Source: Frankia sp. AgB32 (GTDB lineage Bacteria; Actinomycetota; Actinomycetes; Frankiales; Frankiaceae). Taken from it: 64,000 nt of DNA. The stretch spans positions 1 through 64,000 of the forward strand of contig NZ_JALKFX010000030.1 of assembly GCF_023243045.1 (NCBI RefSeq), in the 5' to 3' direction. The notes beneath the pieces are model-generated. The model was not told where the DNA came from. It did no database searches and saw only the letters and a program-made list of their open reading frames with translations. Positions 28,252-36,735 of this stretch are shown piece after piece (position 1 is the stretch's first letter; every line of letters starts with the position of its first letter). The position numbers and the translations under genes were made by a program.

Positions 28252-29523
28252 TCAGAGCTGGCCGTGGCGGGGCGGGAGTGTGTCGGTGAGCAGCCAGCGG
28301 CCGATGTGCTGGACCTTCCAGCGGCTCGGGTCGTGCAGGGTGTGGGTGCGTCCGTCGCGCCAGTAGCGGTTGAGGTTGACGGCGCCGGCGGCGCTGCGGG
28401 TACCGCCGAGTTCGAACAGGTCAGACGCGGCCCGCACCACCGCTCTCGCGCCCGCGACCTTCGCGACGGCGGTGGCGATCGAGGCGCGGGCGGTGCTGTC
28501 CTCGGTGGGGTCGAGTTCGGCCGCGTCGATGGCCGCCGCCGCCTCGCGCAGCAGCGCCTCCGCGGCCCGGACGTCGATCTCCAGTTCGCCGGCCTGCTGG
28601 ATGAGCAGCGGGTCGTCGGCGGCCCGGTCGACGCCGGCCTCGAACCACGGCCGCGCCTTCGTGACCGCCTCGACGGCGGCGTCGAGCGCGCCGCGGGCGA
28701 TCCCGGTGTCCAGCGCCGCGTGCAGGACCTGGGCACGGGCGCCGTAGGTGGTCGGGCTGTCGAAGATCGAGGTGAAGGCGACGATCTGGTCGGCGTCGAC
28801 GGCCACGTCGTCGAGGTGGACGGTGCCGCTGGCGGTGGTGCGCTGACCCATGCCGTCCCAGTCGTCGTCGACGGTGACCCCGGGGGTGTCGCGGCGGATG
28901 TAGGCCAACGCCTTGCCGCGCGCACCATCGGGGCCGGGCGGCTCGTCGGCGAGGACGGCACGCACAACCAGCCAGTGCGCGAACAACGCGCCGGTGGCGT
29001 AGTACTTCTCGCCACGCAGCACGTACCCGCCGTCCGGCCGGCGGCACAGGGTCGTGGCGTCCTCGGCGATGGTCCGGCCACCGCGCTCGGTCTGCGCGTT
29101 GGCGAAGCGCCGGCCGGCGAGGGCCTCGGCGAAGAAGCGGCGCTGCTGGTTCTCGTCGCCCTGGCGGCGCAGCGCGTCGAGGAAGACGAAGTGGCTGTGC
29201 GGGATCTGGGCGAGACTCGCGTCGGCAGTGGCCAGCACCCGGAAGACCTCGGTGAGGGTCGCGACCGACACATCGGCCCCACCGAGCCGTGCCGGGACGG
29301 TGACGCCGAGCAACCCGGAGGCGGACAGCTGCTCGACCTGCTCGAACGGCAGAACCCGGCCCGCGTCCCGCGCGGCGGCGCCGACGGCGAACCGGGCCGC
29401 GAGCCCGCGGGCAGCCACGACCGCCTCTGCGTCGGAGCGCGGCACCGGCACCGGCGCCGGCACCGGCGGCTGGTCGGCGGGGACGGTCGCGGTTGTCCCG
29501 GCGGCGGACGGGTGATCGGACAC
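28252..29523 (-). CDS. Acyl-CoA dehydrogenase-fold flavoprotein, SfnB/DszC-like
   Basis: A 423-residue flavin enzyme of the SfnB sulfur-acquisition / DszC monooxygenase branch. Characteristic segments are LTEVFRVLATADASLAQIPHSHF (residues 80-105), FANAQTERGGRT and LRGEKYYATGALFAHWLVV, with WDGMGQRTTASGTV and a C-terminal LFELGGTRSA. It is expected to oxygenate or oxidise an organosulfur compound with reduced flavin from a separate reductase. GTG at 29523 is preceded by GGGAG at eight bases and gives the family length. Together with the TauD gene at 58 kb it suggests use of organic sulfur. Confidence 0.8.
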   Translation of the reverse strand: MSDHPSAAGTTATVPADQPPVPAPVPVPRSDAEAVVAARGLAARFAVGAAARDAGRVLPFEQVEQLSASGLLGVTVPARLGGADVSVATLTEVFRVLATADASLAQIPHSHFVFLDALRRQGDENQQRRFFAEALAGRRFANAQTERGGRTIAEDATTLCRRPDGGYVLRGEKYYATGALFAHWLVVRAVLADEPPGPDGARGKALAYIRRDTPGVTVDDDWDGMGQRTTASGTVHLDDVAVDADQIVAFTSIFDSPTTYGARAQVLHAALDTGIARGALDAAVEAVTKARPWFEAGVDRAADDPLLIQQAGELEIDVRAAEALLREAAAAIDAAELDPTEDSTARASIATAVAKVAGARAVVRAASDLFELGGTRSAAGAVNLNRYWRDGRTHTLHDPSRWKVQHIGRWLLTDTLPPRHGQL

Positions 29524-29757
29524 GGCAACATCTCCCAGGTCGGCGTTCGTGCCGGCCGACGCGAACGGAAACAGGTGGCGGGCCCGTCGACCAGATTCGG
29601 CCTGGCAATTCGAAGGGGACGGACACGCGTCGGTCATCATGACCGGCATGCGTCCGCCACGTCGACGTCCGCTGCCCGACATCGATCCGCCTCCGGACGG
29701 CCCGCCACGGACCACTGTGAGTGGCAGGCATGTCAGGCCGGCTCCCGCGGCCGTACC

Positions 29758-30456
29758 TCAGCCGAGGTCGAGGAGTTGCTCGTGGAAGCCGCCGAACCCG
29801 CGGCCGCGGTCGACGAGGTGGATCTCCAGGATCCAGTGACAGACGCGGCCGTCGTGGTCGAGGCGGCGCATCGGCTGGTCGCTGTCCGGGGCGACGTAGT
29901 ACTCGATCTTGTTGCCGGGGATGCGGGCGTGTGGGAACTCGCCGACGAGATGGCCGGCGATCGGGCCGCCGAACGACCAGCCGGCCTGCTCGGCCAGGTG
30001 GCCGACGGCGGCGTACAGCTCGGCGCCGGTGATGTCGGGATGGGCCTCGAAGTGGCGCCGGCCAGCGTCGAAGATCCTGGGCAGGTCGGCGAGCAGGCGG
30101 TCTTTGACCGGGTCGTCGCCGAGGACGAGCGTGCGGCCGAAGTCGGCCTCCCAGCCCTCGAACACCGGGCCGAAGTCGGCGAAGACGATGTCGTCAGCGT
30201 CGATCACACGGTCGGGCGGGTTGTCGTCGTAGGGGTACAGGGTGTTCAGACCGGCGCGGACGATCCGCTTGTGCCAGTGCCGCTCGACGCCGAACATCTC
30301 GTGGGCCAGGTCACGGATGGCGTCGCTGACCTGCCGTTCCGTGCGGCCGGGAGCGACCAGCCCGCGGGCTTCCACCTCGTCGAACAGCGCCCGCGCCCGC
30401 GACTGCGCGGCGAGCAGGCGTTCCGCCCGTCTGGTCTCTGGCTCCACGCCGCCCAT
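29758..30456 (-). CDS. M24-family metallopeptidase-like protein
   Basis: A 232-residue single-domain protein of the creatinase/aminopeptidase fold. Metal ligands are visible as the two aspartates in IVFADFGPVFEGWEADFGRT, a His in GPIAGHLVGEFPH, and glutamates in WILEIHLVD and FHEQLL near the end. The N-terminal domain usual in prolidases is absent. Substrate is unknown (peptide or small-molecule hydrolysis). It is divergent from the ECF sigma gene. Confidence 0.85.
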   Translation of the reverse strand: MGGVEPETRRAERLLAAQSRARALFDEVEARGLVAPGRTERQVSDAIRDLAHEMFGVERHWHKRIVRAGLNTLYPYDDNPPDRVIDADDIVFADFGPVFEGWEADFGRTLVLGDDPVKDRLLADLPRIFDAGRRHFEAHPDITGAELYAAVGHLAEQAGWSFGGPIAGHLVGEFPHARIPGNKIEYYVAPDSDQPMRRLDHDGRVCHWILEIHLVDRGRGFGGFHEQLLDLG

Positions 30457-30603
30457 CGTAGGTGGCAGTCGAGTCGCCCCGACGCCAGCGCCCGTCGGCC
30501 CGGCAGGGGTCCCCGACCCGCTGTCCCCCACCGCCGCGCGAGCGGAAACAATGCGGGCGGACCTGAGCCGGCCGGGCCGGCGTGACGCGAGGAGGCCCAG
30601 CAC

Positions 30604-31713
30604 ATGGACACCGCGGATCCGGCCACCGCTCGCCCGGAACCCGACGAGGCAGCCCTCGTCGCCGCCGCCCGGGCGGGGGACGCCGACGCCTTCCGCCGGC
30701 TGGTGACGCCGCTGCAGCCGCGGCTGCGCGCGCACTGCTACCGGATGCTCGGCTCGCTGTTCGACGCCGAGGACGCGCTTCAGGACACCCTGCTCAAGGC
30801 GTGGCAGAACCTCGACGGTTTCGACGGCCGGGCGAAGATCAGCACCTGGCTGCACCGGATCGCGACGACCACGTGCCTGAACGCGATCCGCAGCCGGTCG
30901 CGGCGCGCGCTGCCGGTCGACACCGGGTTCCGGGCGGCCGGCCCGTCCGATGCCGCGACCGCGCCGGTCGCCGAGTCGGCGTGGCTCGAGCCCTTCCCGG
31001 ACGCCGCCCTCGGGCTCACCGCGGAGCCGGACCCGCAGGAGTCCTACGAGCTGCGCGAAAGCGTCGAGCTGGCGCTGGTCGCGGCCTGGCAGCACCTGCC
31101 GGCGAACCAGCGGGCGGCGCTGATCCTCACCGACGTGCTCGGCTACCCGGCGCGCGACGCCGCGAGCCTGCTCGACACGAGCACCGGTGCGCTCAACAGC
31201 GCGCTGCAACGCGCCCGCGCCCTGGTCGCCGAGAAGGTGCCGGCGCAGTCGCAGCAGGCCACGCTGCGCCAGGTCGGCGACAGTGCGATCGACGCGGCCG
31301 TCGAACGGTTCCGCACCGCGATGGACGCCGCCGACGTCGACGCCGTCGTCCAGCAGCTACGCGAGGATGCGACGTGGTCGATGCCGCCGCAGCCGGCGTG
31401 GTTCGCCGGGCACGACGCGATCGCCGCGTTCCTCGTCGCCAACCCGTTCCAGTACTTCCGCTGGCGCAGCGTGGTGACCCGGGCGAACGGCCAGCCGGCG
31501 CTGGCCGCCTACTCGGTGCTGGCCACCGACCCGCCAGGCACCCCGTACCTGCCGCACGCGATCAACGTGCTCACCTTCGACGGCGACCGCATCGCCGAGG
31601 TCACGACCTTCCTCGACGTCACCCGCCGCGGCATCACCGGCCCCGGCTTCCGCCCCTTCACCGAGACCGGCCTGTTCACCCGCTTCGGTCTGCCCCCGTC
31701 CCTTCCGGCCTGA
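30604..31713 (+). CDS. ECF RNA polymerase sigma factor with SnoaL-like C-terminal domain (SigG-like)
   Basis: A 369-residue sigma factor. The sigma-2 region includes YRMLGSLFDAEDALQDTLLKAW, then FDGRAKISTWLHRIATTTCLNAIR. The sigma-4 region is LPANQRAALILTDVLGYPARDAASLL. After about residue 215 a SnoaL_2/NTF2-like domain follows (AVERFRTAMDAADVDAVVQQL). Such fused domains are thought to sense ligands or restrain sigma activity in place of an anti-sigma factor, and none is encoded nearby. Its 3' end overlaps the convergent MFS gene by 38 bases. Confidence 0.92.
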   Translation: MDTADPATARPEPDEAALVAAARAGDADAFRRLVTPLQPRLRAHCYRMLGSLFDAEDALQDTLLKAWQNLDGFDGRAKISTWLHRIATTTCLNAIRSRSRRALPVDTGFRAAGPSDAATAPVAESAWLEPFPDAALGLTAEPDPQESYELRESVELALVAAWQHLPANQRAALILTDVLGYPARDAASLLDTSTGALNSALQRARALVAEKVPAQSQQATLRQVGDSAIDAAVERFRTAMDAADVDAVVQQLREDATWSMPPQPAWFAGHDAIAAFLVANPFQYFRWRSVVTRANGQPALAAYSVLATDPPGTPYLPHAINVLTFDGDRIAEVTTFLDVTRRGITGPGFRPFTETGLFTRFGLPPSLPA

Positions 31714-33553
31714 CGGGCGCTCCGCCCTCGGTGCCGGTGGACGAGCCGGCGGCGGTGGACACGTCAGCGCTGGTCGTCGAGCCAGCGGCGGTGAACGGAT
31801 CGGCCGCGGAGAGCGGGCTGGCGGCGTGGGCCTGGGCGGGGACGGCGGAGCGGCCGGGAGCCGCGGGGGTGGCGCCACGCAGCAGGGAGGACAGGCCGGC
31901 GAGCAGGCCGAGGCCGGCGGCGACGCCGAAGACGATCAGCAGGCCGTGGTGGAACGGGCCGGCGAGCAGTCGCGGGAAGAAGCCGTGGCCGCTGACGGTG
32001 GCCCGGTGGGCGGCGGGCACCGCGGCCAGGCCGCCGTCGGGGGCCAGCAGGTGTTCGACCGGGTTCACGCCGAGCACGGTGGCGAACAGCGAGGAGACGG
32101 GCGGCAGCGAGCTCGCGTGCCGGGCGACGGTCGCCGACACGCCCTGGGCGCGCAGGCCGTCGAACAGGGCGTCCGGCAGGGTCGCGGCCAGGCCGGCGAT
32201 CATCAGGGAGAAGAACACGCCGATGGACAGGGCGGTGCCGGAGTTCTGGAACGTCGCGCGCATGCCGGAGGCGACGCCACGCTGCTCGGCCGGCACCGCC
32301 CCCATGATCGCTGAGGAGTTCGGCGCGGCGAACATCCCGGCGCCGATCCCGTTGGCCGCGATGAGCAGCGCGAACATCCAGTAGGAGAACATGACGGGCA
32401 GCACCATCAGGCCGACGAAGCTCGCCGAGAAGACCGCCATTCCGGTGGTGGCGATGCCGCGGGCGCCGAAGCGGTCGGACAGGTAGCCGGACACCGGCCC
32501 GGCGAGCAGGACCCCGGCGGTCAGCGGCAGCAGGTAGATGCCGGCCCACAGCGGGGTGTCGTCGTAGTCGTAGCCGTGCAGCGGCAGCCAGATCCCCTGC
32601 AACCACATGATCATCATGAACTGCAGGCCGCCGCGGGCGACGGAGACCGCGAGGCCCGCGAGGTTGCCGGCGGTGAACGCGCGCGAGCGGAACAGGCCGA
32701 GGGAGAACATCGGCTCCGGATGGCGTCGCTCGACGCCGACGAACGCGACGAGCAGCACCACTCCCCCGATCAGCAGCCCGATGACCCTCGGGTTCGTCCA
32801 GCCCATGGCGTGCCCCTGGTAGGGCTGCAGGCCTTCGGTGACGGCGGTCAGCACCGCGGCGAGACCGATCGCGAACGTGACGTTGCCCCACCAGTCGACG
32901 CGCGGCCGCGGCCGGCGCCGGGGGGCCGAGGTCTCGCGCAGCCGCCGGTACGCCCACAGCGTCCCGAACACGCCGACGGGCACGTTCACCCAGAACACCG
33001 CCCGCCAGTCCAGGACAGCGAGCAGGCCACCGGCGACGAGTCCGACGAACTGGCCGGCGAGCGCGGCGACCTGGTTCACCCCGAGGGCGAAGCCGCGCCG
33101 CTCGGCGGGGAACGCGTCGGTGAGGATCGCGGCGGAGTTCGCCGTGAGCATCGACCCGCCGACCGCCTGCAGCACCCGCCAGCCGATCAGCCACAGCGCG
33201 CCGTGCCCGCCGTCGAACGGGTCGAAGGACAGCAGGACGGACGCGGCGGTGAACACCGCGAACCCCAGGTTGTAGATCCTGACGCGGCCGAAGATGTCCC
33301 CGAACCGGCCGAGCGCGACGACCAGCACCGCCTGCACCAGCCGGTAGCCCATGATCATCCACAGCAGGTAGCCGACGTTGCCGGGCGCCAGCGGGTCGAG
33401 GTGGATGCCGCGGAAGATCGGTGGCATCGCGATGAGGACGATCGACCCGTCCAGGGCGGACATGAACACCGCCGCGGTGGTGTTCGCCAGCACAACCCGC
33501 CGGTAACCGGCCTCGCCGGGCCCGCGCTCCACCGCCTGGTCGGCCGGCGGCAT
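31676..33553 (-). CDS. MFS drug efflux transporter (DHA2/EmrB type)
   Basis: A 625-residue pump with about 14 membrane helices. Motif A appears as VALGRFGDIFGRVRIYNLG and the helix-5 region as LGVNQVAALAGQFVGLVAGG. The C-terminal tail is long and Ala/Thr-rich. It shares one base with the upstream MarR gene and is therefore cotranscribed with it, a standard MarR-controlled efflux arrangement. Substrate unknown. Confidence 0.92.
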   Translation of the reverse strand: MPPADQAVERGPGEAGYRRVVLANTTAAVFMSALDGSIVLIAMPPIFRGIHLDPLAPGNVGYLLWMIMGYRLVQAVLVVALGRFGDIFGRVRIYNLGFAVFTAASVLLSFDPFDGGHGALWLIGWRVLQAVGGSMLTANSAAILTDAFPAERRGFALGVNQVAALAGQFVGLVAGGLLAVLDWRAVFWVNVPVGVFGTLWAYRRLRETSAPRRRPRPRVDWWGNVTFAIGLAAVLTAVTEGLQPYQGHAMGWTNPRVIGLLIGGVVLLVAFVGVERRHPEPMFSLGLFRSRAFTAGNLAGLAVSVARGGLQFMMIMWLQGIWLPLHGYDYDDTPLWAGIYLLPLTAGVLLAGPVSGYLSDRFGARGIATTGMAVFSASFVGLMVLPVMFSYWMFALLIAANGIGAGMFAAPNSSAIMGAVPAEQRGVASGMRATFQNSGTALSIGVFFSLMIAGLAATLPDALFDGLRAQGVSATVARHASSLPPVSSLFATVLGVNPVEHLLAPDGGLAAVPAAHRATVSGHGFFPRLLAGPFHHGLLIVFGVAAGLGLLAGLSSLLRGATPAAPGRSAVPAQAHAASPLSAADPFTAAGSTTSADVSTAAGSSTGTEGGAPVRPEGTGADRSG

Positions 33554-33993
33554 CAGATGCGCTCCGCGAGGCGGGCGAGCAACGGGACCGCGGCGGCGAG
33601 CTGGTCGAGCTCGGCCGGGGTGAAGCCGGCGTCGAGCGCGCCGGCGATCAGCTCGGTACGCGCGTCGCGGCGGCTGTTCAGGGCCGCGATGCCGGCCTCG
33701 GTCGGCGAGAGGATCACCTGCCGACCATCGCCCGGATCGCGGCGGCGCTCGACGAGGCCGCGGGATTCCAGGGCCGCGAGGGTGACACCCATCGCCTGCG
33801 GGCTGATCTGCTCGACGCGGGCGAGCGCCGCCGAGGTGGCCGGGCCGCCGCGGTCGAGCCGGGCCAGCGCCGCCGACTCGGGGATCGTCAGCCCACCCGC
33901 CGACGTGGACTGGCGCAGCCGGCGCACCAGCATCCCCACGCTGAGGCGCAGCGCGGCGGCGAGCTGCCGGACGTCAGGTTCTTCGGAGGACAT
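33553..33993 (-). CDS. MarR-family transcriptional regulator
   Basis: A 146-residue regulator with winged-helix segments GLTIPESAALARLDRGGPAT, VEQISPQAMGVTLAALESRG, and the wing DPGDGRQVILSP. It is the first gene of the pair with the MFS pump. An 8-base inverted repeat just upstream (33999-34024) is a likely operator, so it probably represses itself and the pump. Confidence 0.92.
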   Translation of the reverse strand: MSSEEPDVRQLAAALRLSVGMLVRRLRQSTSAGGLTIPESAALARLDRGGPATSAALARVEQISPQAMGVTLAALESRGLVERRRDPGDGRQVILSPTEAGIAALNSRRDARTELIAGALDAGFTPAELDQLAAAVPLLARLAERI

Positions 33994-33998
33994 CTCGT

Positions 33999-34024
33999 CA
34001 GCCTAGATTGATAAACCTAGGCTG
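33999..34024. promoter_or_regulatory. Inverted repeat upstream of marR-MFS, likely operator
   Basis: CAGCCTAG and CTAGGCTG flank a 10-base AT-rich spacer, directly before the MarR start at 33993. The perfect 8-base arms and centre-to-centre spacing of about 18 bases fit a MarR dimer. It lies outside the end of the upstream gene. Confidence 0.6.
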
Positions 34025-34036
34025 ACAACATGGTGA

Positions 34037-35053
34037 TCACGGCCGAGAGCGGCGGGTCTCCTCGAGGACGCGGATGAGCAACGCGGCGGCGTAGCGGTCG
34101 ATCGGCGGCACCTGCTCCGCCGGCAGCAGGCCGCGCTCGACGATGAGCCGGGTCACCCGGGCGGCGAGCAGCGTGTGGCGCGCCGAGGCGAACAGCAGGT
34201 AGGCGTCCATGTCCGCCAGCGGCCGCCCGAGCAGGTCGGCGTAGCGCGCCTCGGTGGCGGCGCGCCCGGGCAGCCCCGCCAGGCGGGCGATCCCCACACC
34301 CTCGCTGAGATGGCGGTCGAGGTGCAGGTACCAGGCGAGATCCGTCTCCGGCTGGCCGAGGGACATCATCTCCCAGTCGAGCACCGCCGTGACCCGCTCG
34401 CCGGCAGCGAAGATCAGGTTGCCGAGCCGCGCGTCGCCCCAGAGCAGCCGCGGCGGGTGCCGCTCGGCCGGCGGATGCGCGCGCAGCCAGGCGAAGGCCG
34501 CGCCGACGGTCTCGGCGGTGTTGTCGGCCGGGGCGAAGAAGTCCAGGTGCCGCTCGTAGGCGGCGAGCTGCTGGGCCAGGCCGGTCGGGCCGTACTCCGG
34601 CTGGCCGGCGAACGTGACGCCGAGCGCGGCCGGGTCCAGCCGGTGCACCCGCGCCATCGCGGCAAGCCCGGAGTCCCACACCCGGGCCTGGCCGGCAGGG
34701 TCGAGCTCCGCCGGGAAGCCGCCCAGATGGTAGGGCGGGATGTCGGGGGGCACCTGCCCGTCGACCAGTCCGAGGACGACGAACGGAACTCCGAGCACCG
34801 CCGGGTCCAGCTCGTAGCCGTACACCGGCGCGACGCCGACCCGGCCGTCGCGGGCAAGGATCTCCATCAGCCGGCACTCGTCGGCGAACCGGTCCCACGG
34901 GTAGAGCCGGTAACGCTGCGGCGCGAAGCGCACCACCAGCGGCCGGGACACCCGCTGCCCGTCCGCGCCGATCCGAACCGCCGGCAGCCGCACGAGCTCC
35001 GCCGAGAGCCCCTGCCCGCGGGGCGTGCTCGGCTCCCCGAGCTCCCAGCGCAC
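34037..35053 (-). CDS. Aminoglycoside phosphotransferase (APH)-family protein
   Basis: A kinase-like phosphotransferase of at least 338 residues. The catalytic loop is LLWGDARLGNLIF (GD, N) and the metal motif is AVLDWEMMSLGQPETDLAW. The GQGLSAELVRL near residue 14 corresponds to the nucleotide-binding loop. The called GTG leaves almost no N-terminal region. The frame stays open upstream, reading RLRSRLAAWLARRPPGPG, with no ATG, GTG or TTG as far as I traced it (about 35,260) and a CTG at 35173, so the true start may be a rare CTG. Small-molecule substrate unknown. Confidence 0.8.
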   Translation of the reverse strand: MRWELGEPSTPRGQGLSAELVRLPAVRIGADGQRVSRPLVVRFAPQRYRLYPWDRFADECRLMEILARDGRVGVAPVYGYELDPAVLGVPFVVLGLVDGQVPPDIPPYHLGGFPAELDPAGQARVWDSGLAAMARVHRLDPAALGVTFAGQPEYGPTGLAQQLAAYERHLDFFAPADNTAETVGAAFAWLRAHPPAERHPPRLLWGDARLGNLIFAAGERVTAVLDWEMMSLGQPETDLAWYLHLDRHLSEGVGIARLAGLPGRAATEARYADLLGRPLADMDAYLLFASARHTLLAARVTRLIVERGLLPAEQVPPIDRYAAALLIRVLEETRRSRP

Positions 35054-35169
35054 GGCGTCACCGGCCGCCGGCCGCTCGCCGCCCGCCCACCCGGGACCGG
35101 GTGGACGCCGCGCGAGCCAGGCCGCCAGCCGGCTACGCAGGCGCCGCGGGTCGGCCGGAGCAGATGAGG

Positions 35170-35340
35170 TCAGGTGCGGTCCTGGATCTCCCGGACCGCT
35201 CTGTCGATGTGCTCGCTGTGCTTGTTGCCGGTGCGGTCGTCGATCACGTCGCCGAGTTTCTCGGCTGCGGCGTCGATCTTGTCGTCGTGTTTCTCCGCCA
35301 GGTCACCGAGCTTGTCGAACGCACCCTTGAAGTCCACCAT
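35170..35340 (-). CDS. MT0933-type antitoxin-like small protein
   Basis: A 56-residue charged protein: MVDFKGAFDKLGDLAEK, then DKIDAAAEKLGDVIDDRTGNK, ending IDRAVREIQDRT. The DKID...GDVIDD.TG.K..EHID pattern is that of the MT0933/Rv0909-like antitoxin family (annotated from a mycobacterial toxin-antitoxin pair). GGAGGGAG lies well placed before the ATG. No cognate toxin gene is adjacent: the next gene downstream on the same strand is the APH-like gene. It may instead act as a small stress protein. Confidence 0.75.
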   Translation of the reverse strand: MVDFKGAFDKLGDLAEKHDDKIDAAAEKLGDVIDDRTGNKHSEHIDRAVREIQDRT

Positions 35341-35534
35341 CGAACGCTCCCTCCGTCGCGGTGCCCCGCCCGCCGGCCGTCGCCCGCAGGCGATCGACGT
35401 CCCGCACGGAGGTCGGCACCGTCACCAGCGCTACCGGCACACACGATACCGATCCCCCGACATCGTTCGGCCGCATAGCGACAGGTCGGCGCCTTGTGCC
35501 GCCCAGGCCGGGAAAGGCCGCGCGACCGTGACCG

Positions 35535-35975
35535 TCAGGTGTCCGTGCCGGGCCGCGCGCCTGGCAACGGCGCTTCCTGTCTCGTACACAGCCCTCGGCG
35601 CCCGATTCGTCCTGTGAAGGAGACAGCGACCCGCTCAGCCACGCACGTCGGGCCGGCGGCGCAGCAGGAGCAGGGTGGCAGTTCCAGCGGCGGCCGACGT
35701 CCGCGCCGTACGAGCCGAAGAACGTCCGGCAACGGCGAACCAGGGCCGGCCAACAAGGCGCCGAGCCTGGGCTCCAACGCGTCACCCAAACCGTGCATCC
35801 GCATGAGAACATCACGGTAGTGGCTTACCGAAAGGTCAGGGTCGGTGAGTTCCAGTGCCTTTTCCAGGCGGAGGTGGGCACTGGCCGTGCGCTGCCGAAG
35901 CACCATCATCACGCCGGCGAACGCCGCCGCGGGCGCGCCGCCATCCAGGTTTACGCCGTGCACCCCATTACCCAT
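35535..35975 (-). pseudogene. Truncated biliverdin-producing heme oxygenase
   Basis: A 146-residue frame whose first 85 residues resemble the N terminus of bacterial heme oxygenases: LRQRTASAHLRLEKALELT includes the proximal haem-binding His, followed by SHYRDVLMRMHGLGDALEPRL. After that the expected conserved parts (the distal-helix Gly-rich YVLEG...GG region) are missing and the tail is low-complexity. I read it as a 3'-truncated remnant. The identification is moderate. Confidence 0.5.
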
Positions 35976-36149
35976 CGCATCGATATTGCCGCGCTACGTG
36001 GATACCCGTACAGCCCGCCGGCCCGGGAAGTCGGCATACCGGGGGTGGGCGCTCTCCGACATGCTCGTGGAATCAGCGCACATCCCGCGGGGGATGGATT
36101 CGGCCGGGCGGCCGCGGCGCGCGGGTGGGACCGGCCTGGCGCTCAGCGC

Positions 36150-36437
36150 GGCTCGTCGGCGCTGGCGCGGGCGGCCTCGGTGTCGCCGCGGGCAGGGCGT
36201 CGAAGGCGCCCGGGTCTGCCGCGTCGGCCGTCTCGTCTACGTCGAAGTGGTCGCCGCGGTCGAGGTGGTGAAACGCCTGGAGTGGAACGCCTGGACCTGT
36301 CCGGGCCGGGTGGACACGGGCACCGGCTCGCCACCGGCGTCACGCACCGCGGCCCAGGGCTCGGTGAGCTCGACCTGTCCGGCGCCGTCGGGCGCGACCA
36401 GGAACGCGACACGGGTGCCCGCGAGATCACTCGCCAC
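36150..36437 (-). pseudogene. DJ-1/PfpI-family protein remnant, frameshifted and truncated
   Basis: From GTG at 36437 (GAGGAG upstream) the frame reads VASDLAGTRVAFLVAPDG, then VELTEPWAAVRDAGGEPVPV, and STRPGQVQAFHS: a good match to PfpI/DJ-1 N termini. A 14-base near-duplication (36268-36295) then shifts the frame. In the next frame the family sequence resumes as QAFHHLDRGDHFDVDETADA and AADPGAFDAL, then stops matching. The catalytic Cys region is absent. It is a clear pseudogene. Confidence 0.75.
36268..36295. repeat. 14-base tandem duplication inside the PfpI remnant
   Basis: GTGAAACGCCTGGA (36268-36281) is followed directly by GTGGAACGCCTGGA (36282-36295), 13 of 14 bases identical. The extra 14 bases move the reading frame and explain the loss of the PfpI frame. 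Confidence 0.8.
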
Positions 36438-36735
36438 CTGACTGCACTCCTCTGACCTGCTTCGGCTGTGCTGGACACCCCCGGCCCTGCCCCGCATCGG
36501 CTCGGTTACCCGGATCCCTCCCCACACCCAGAACGTCACCCTGGGCAGTTACATGAACACGCATCACGGATGATCCCGGCCGGCGTGGGCGGCAGACGGC
36601 ACGCAATGCAACACATCCCTCCCTGTCAGAATGAGGACTTATCCCGGAGCGACGGTCACCGAAGGGCGCCACATACCATTTCGTACCGACCGGGACATGG
36701 GATCGTGCGTCGCCACCACCGACGGCGCACCGGCC

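Noticed and set aside
29600-29700. Segment RRRIDVGQRTSTW before the SfnB-like gene, resembling Cys leader peptides
   Set aside because: The frame contains no Cys after the motif and does not stop there, so it does not meet the leader pattern despite the sulfur-related gene.
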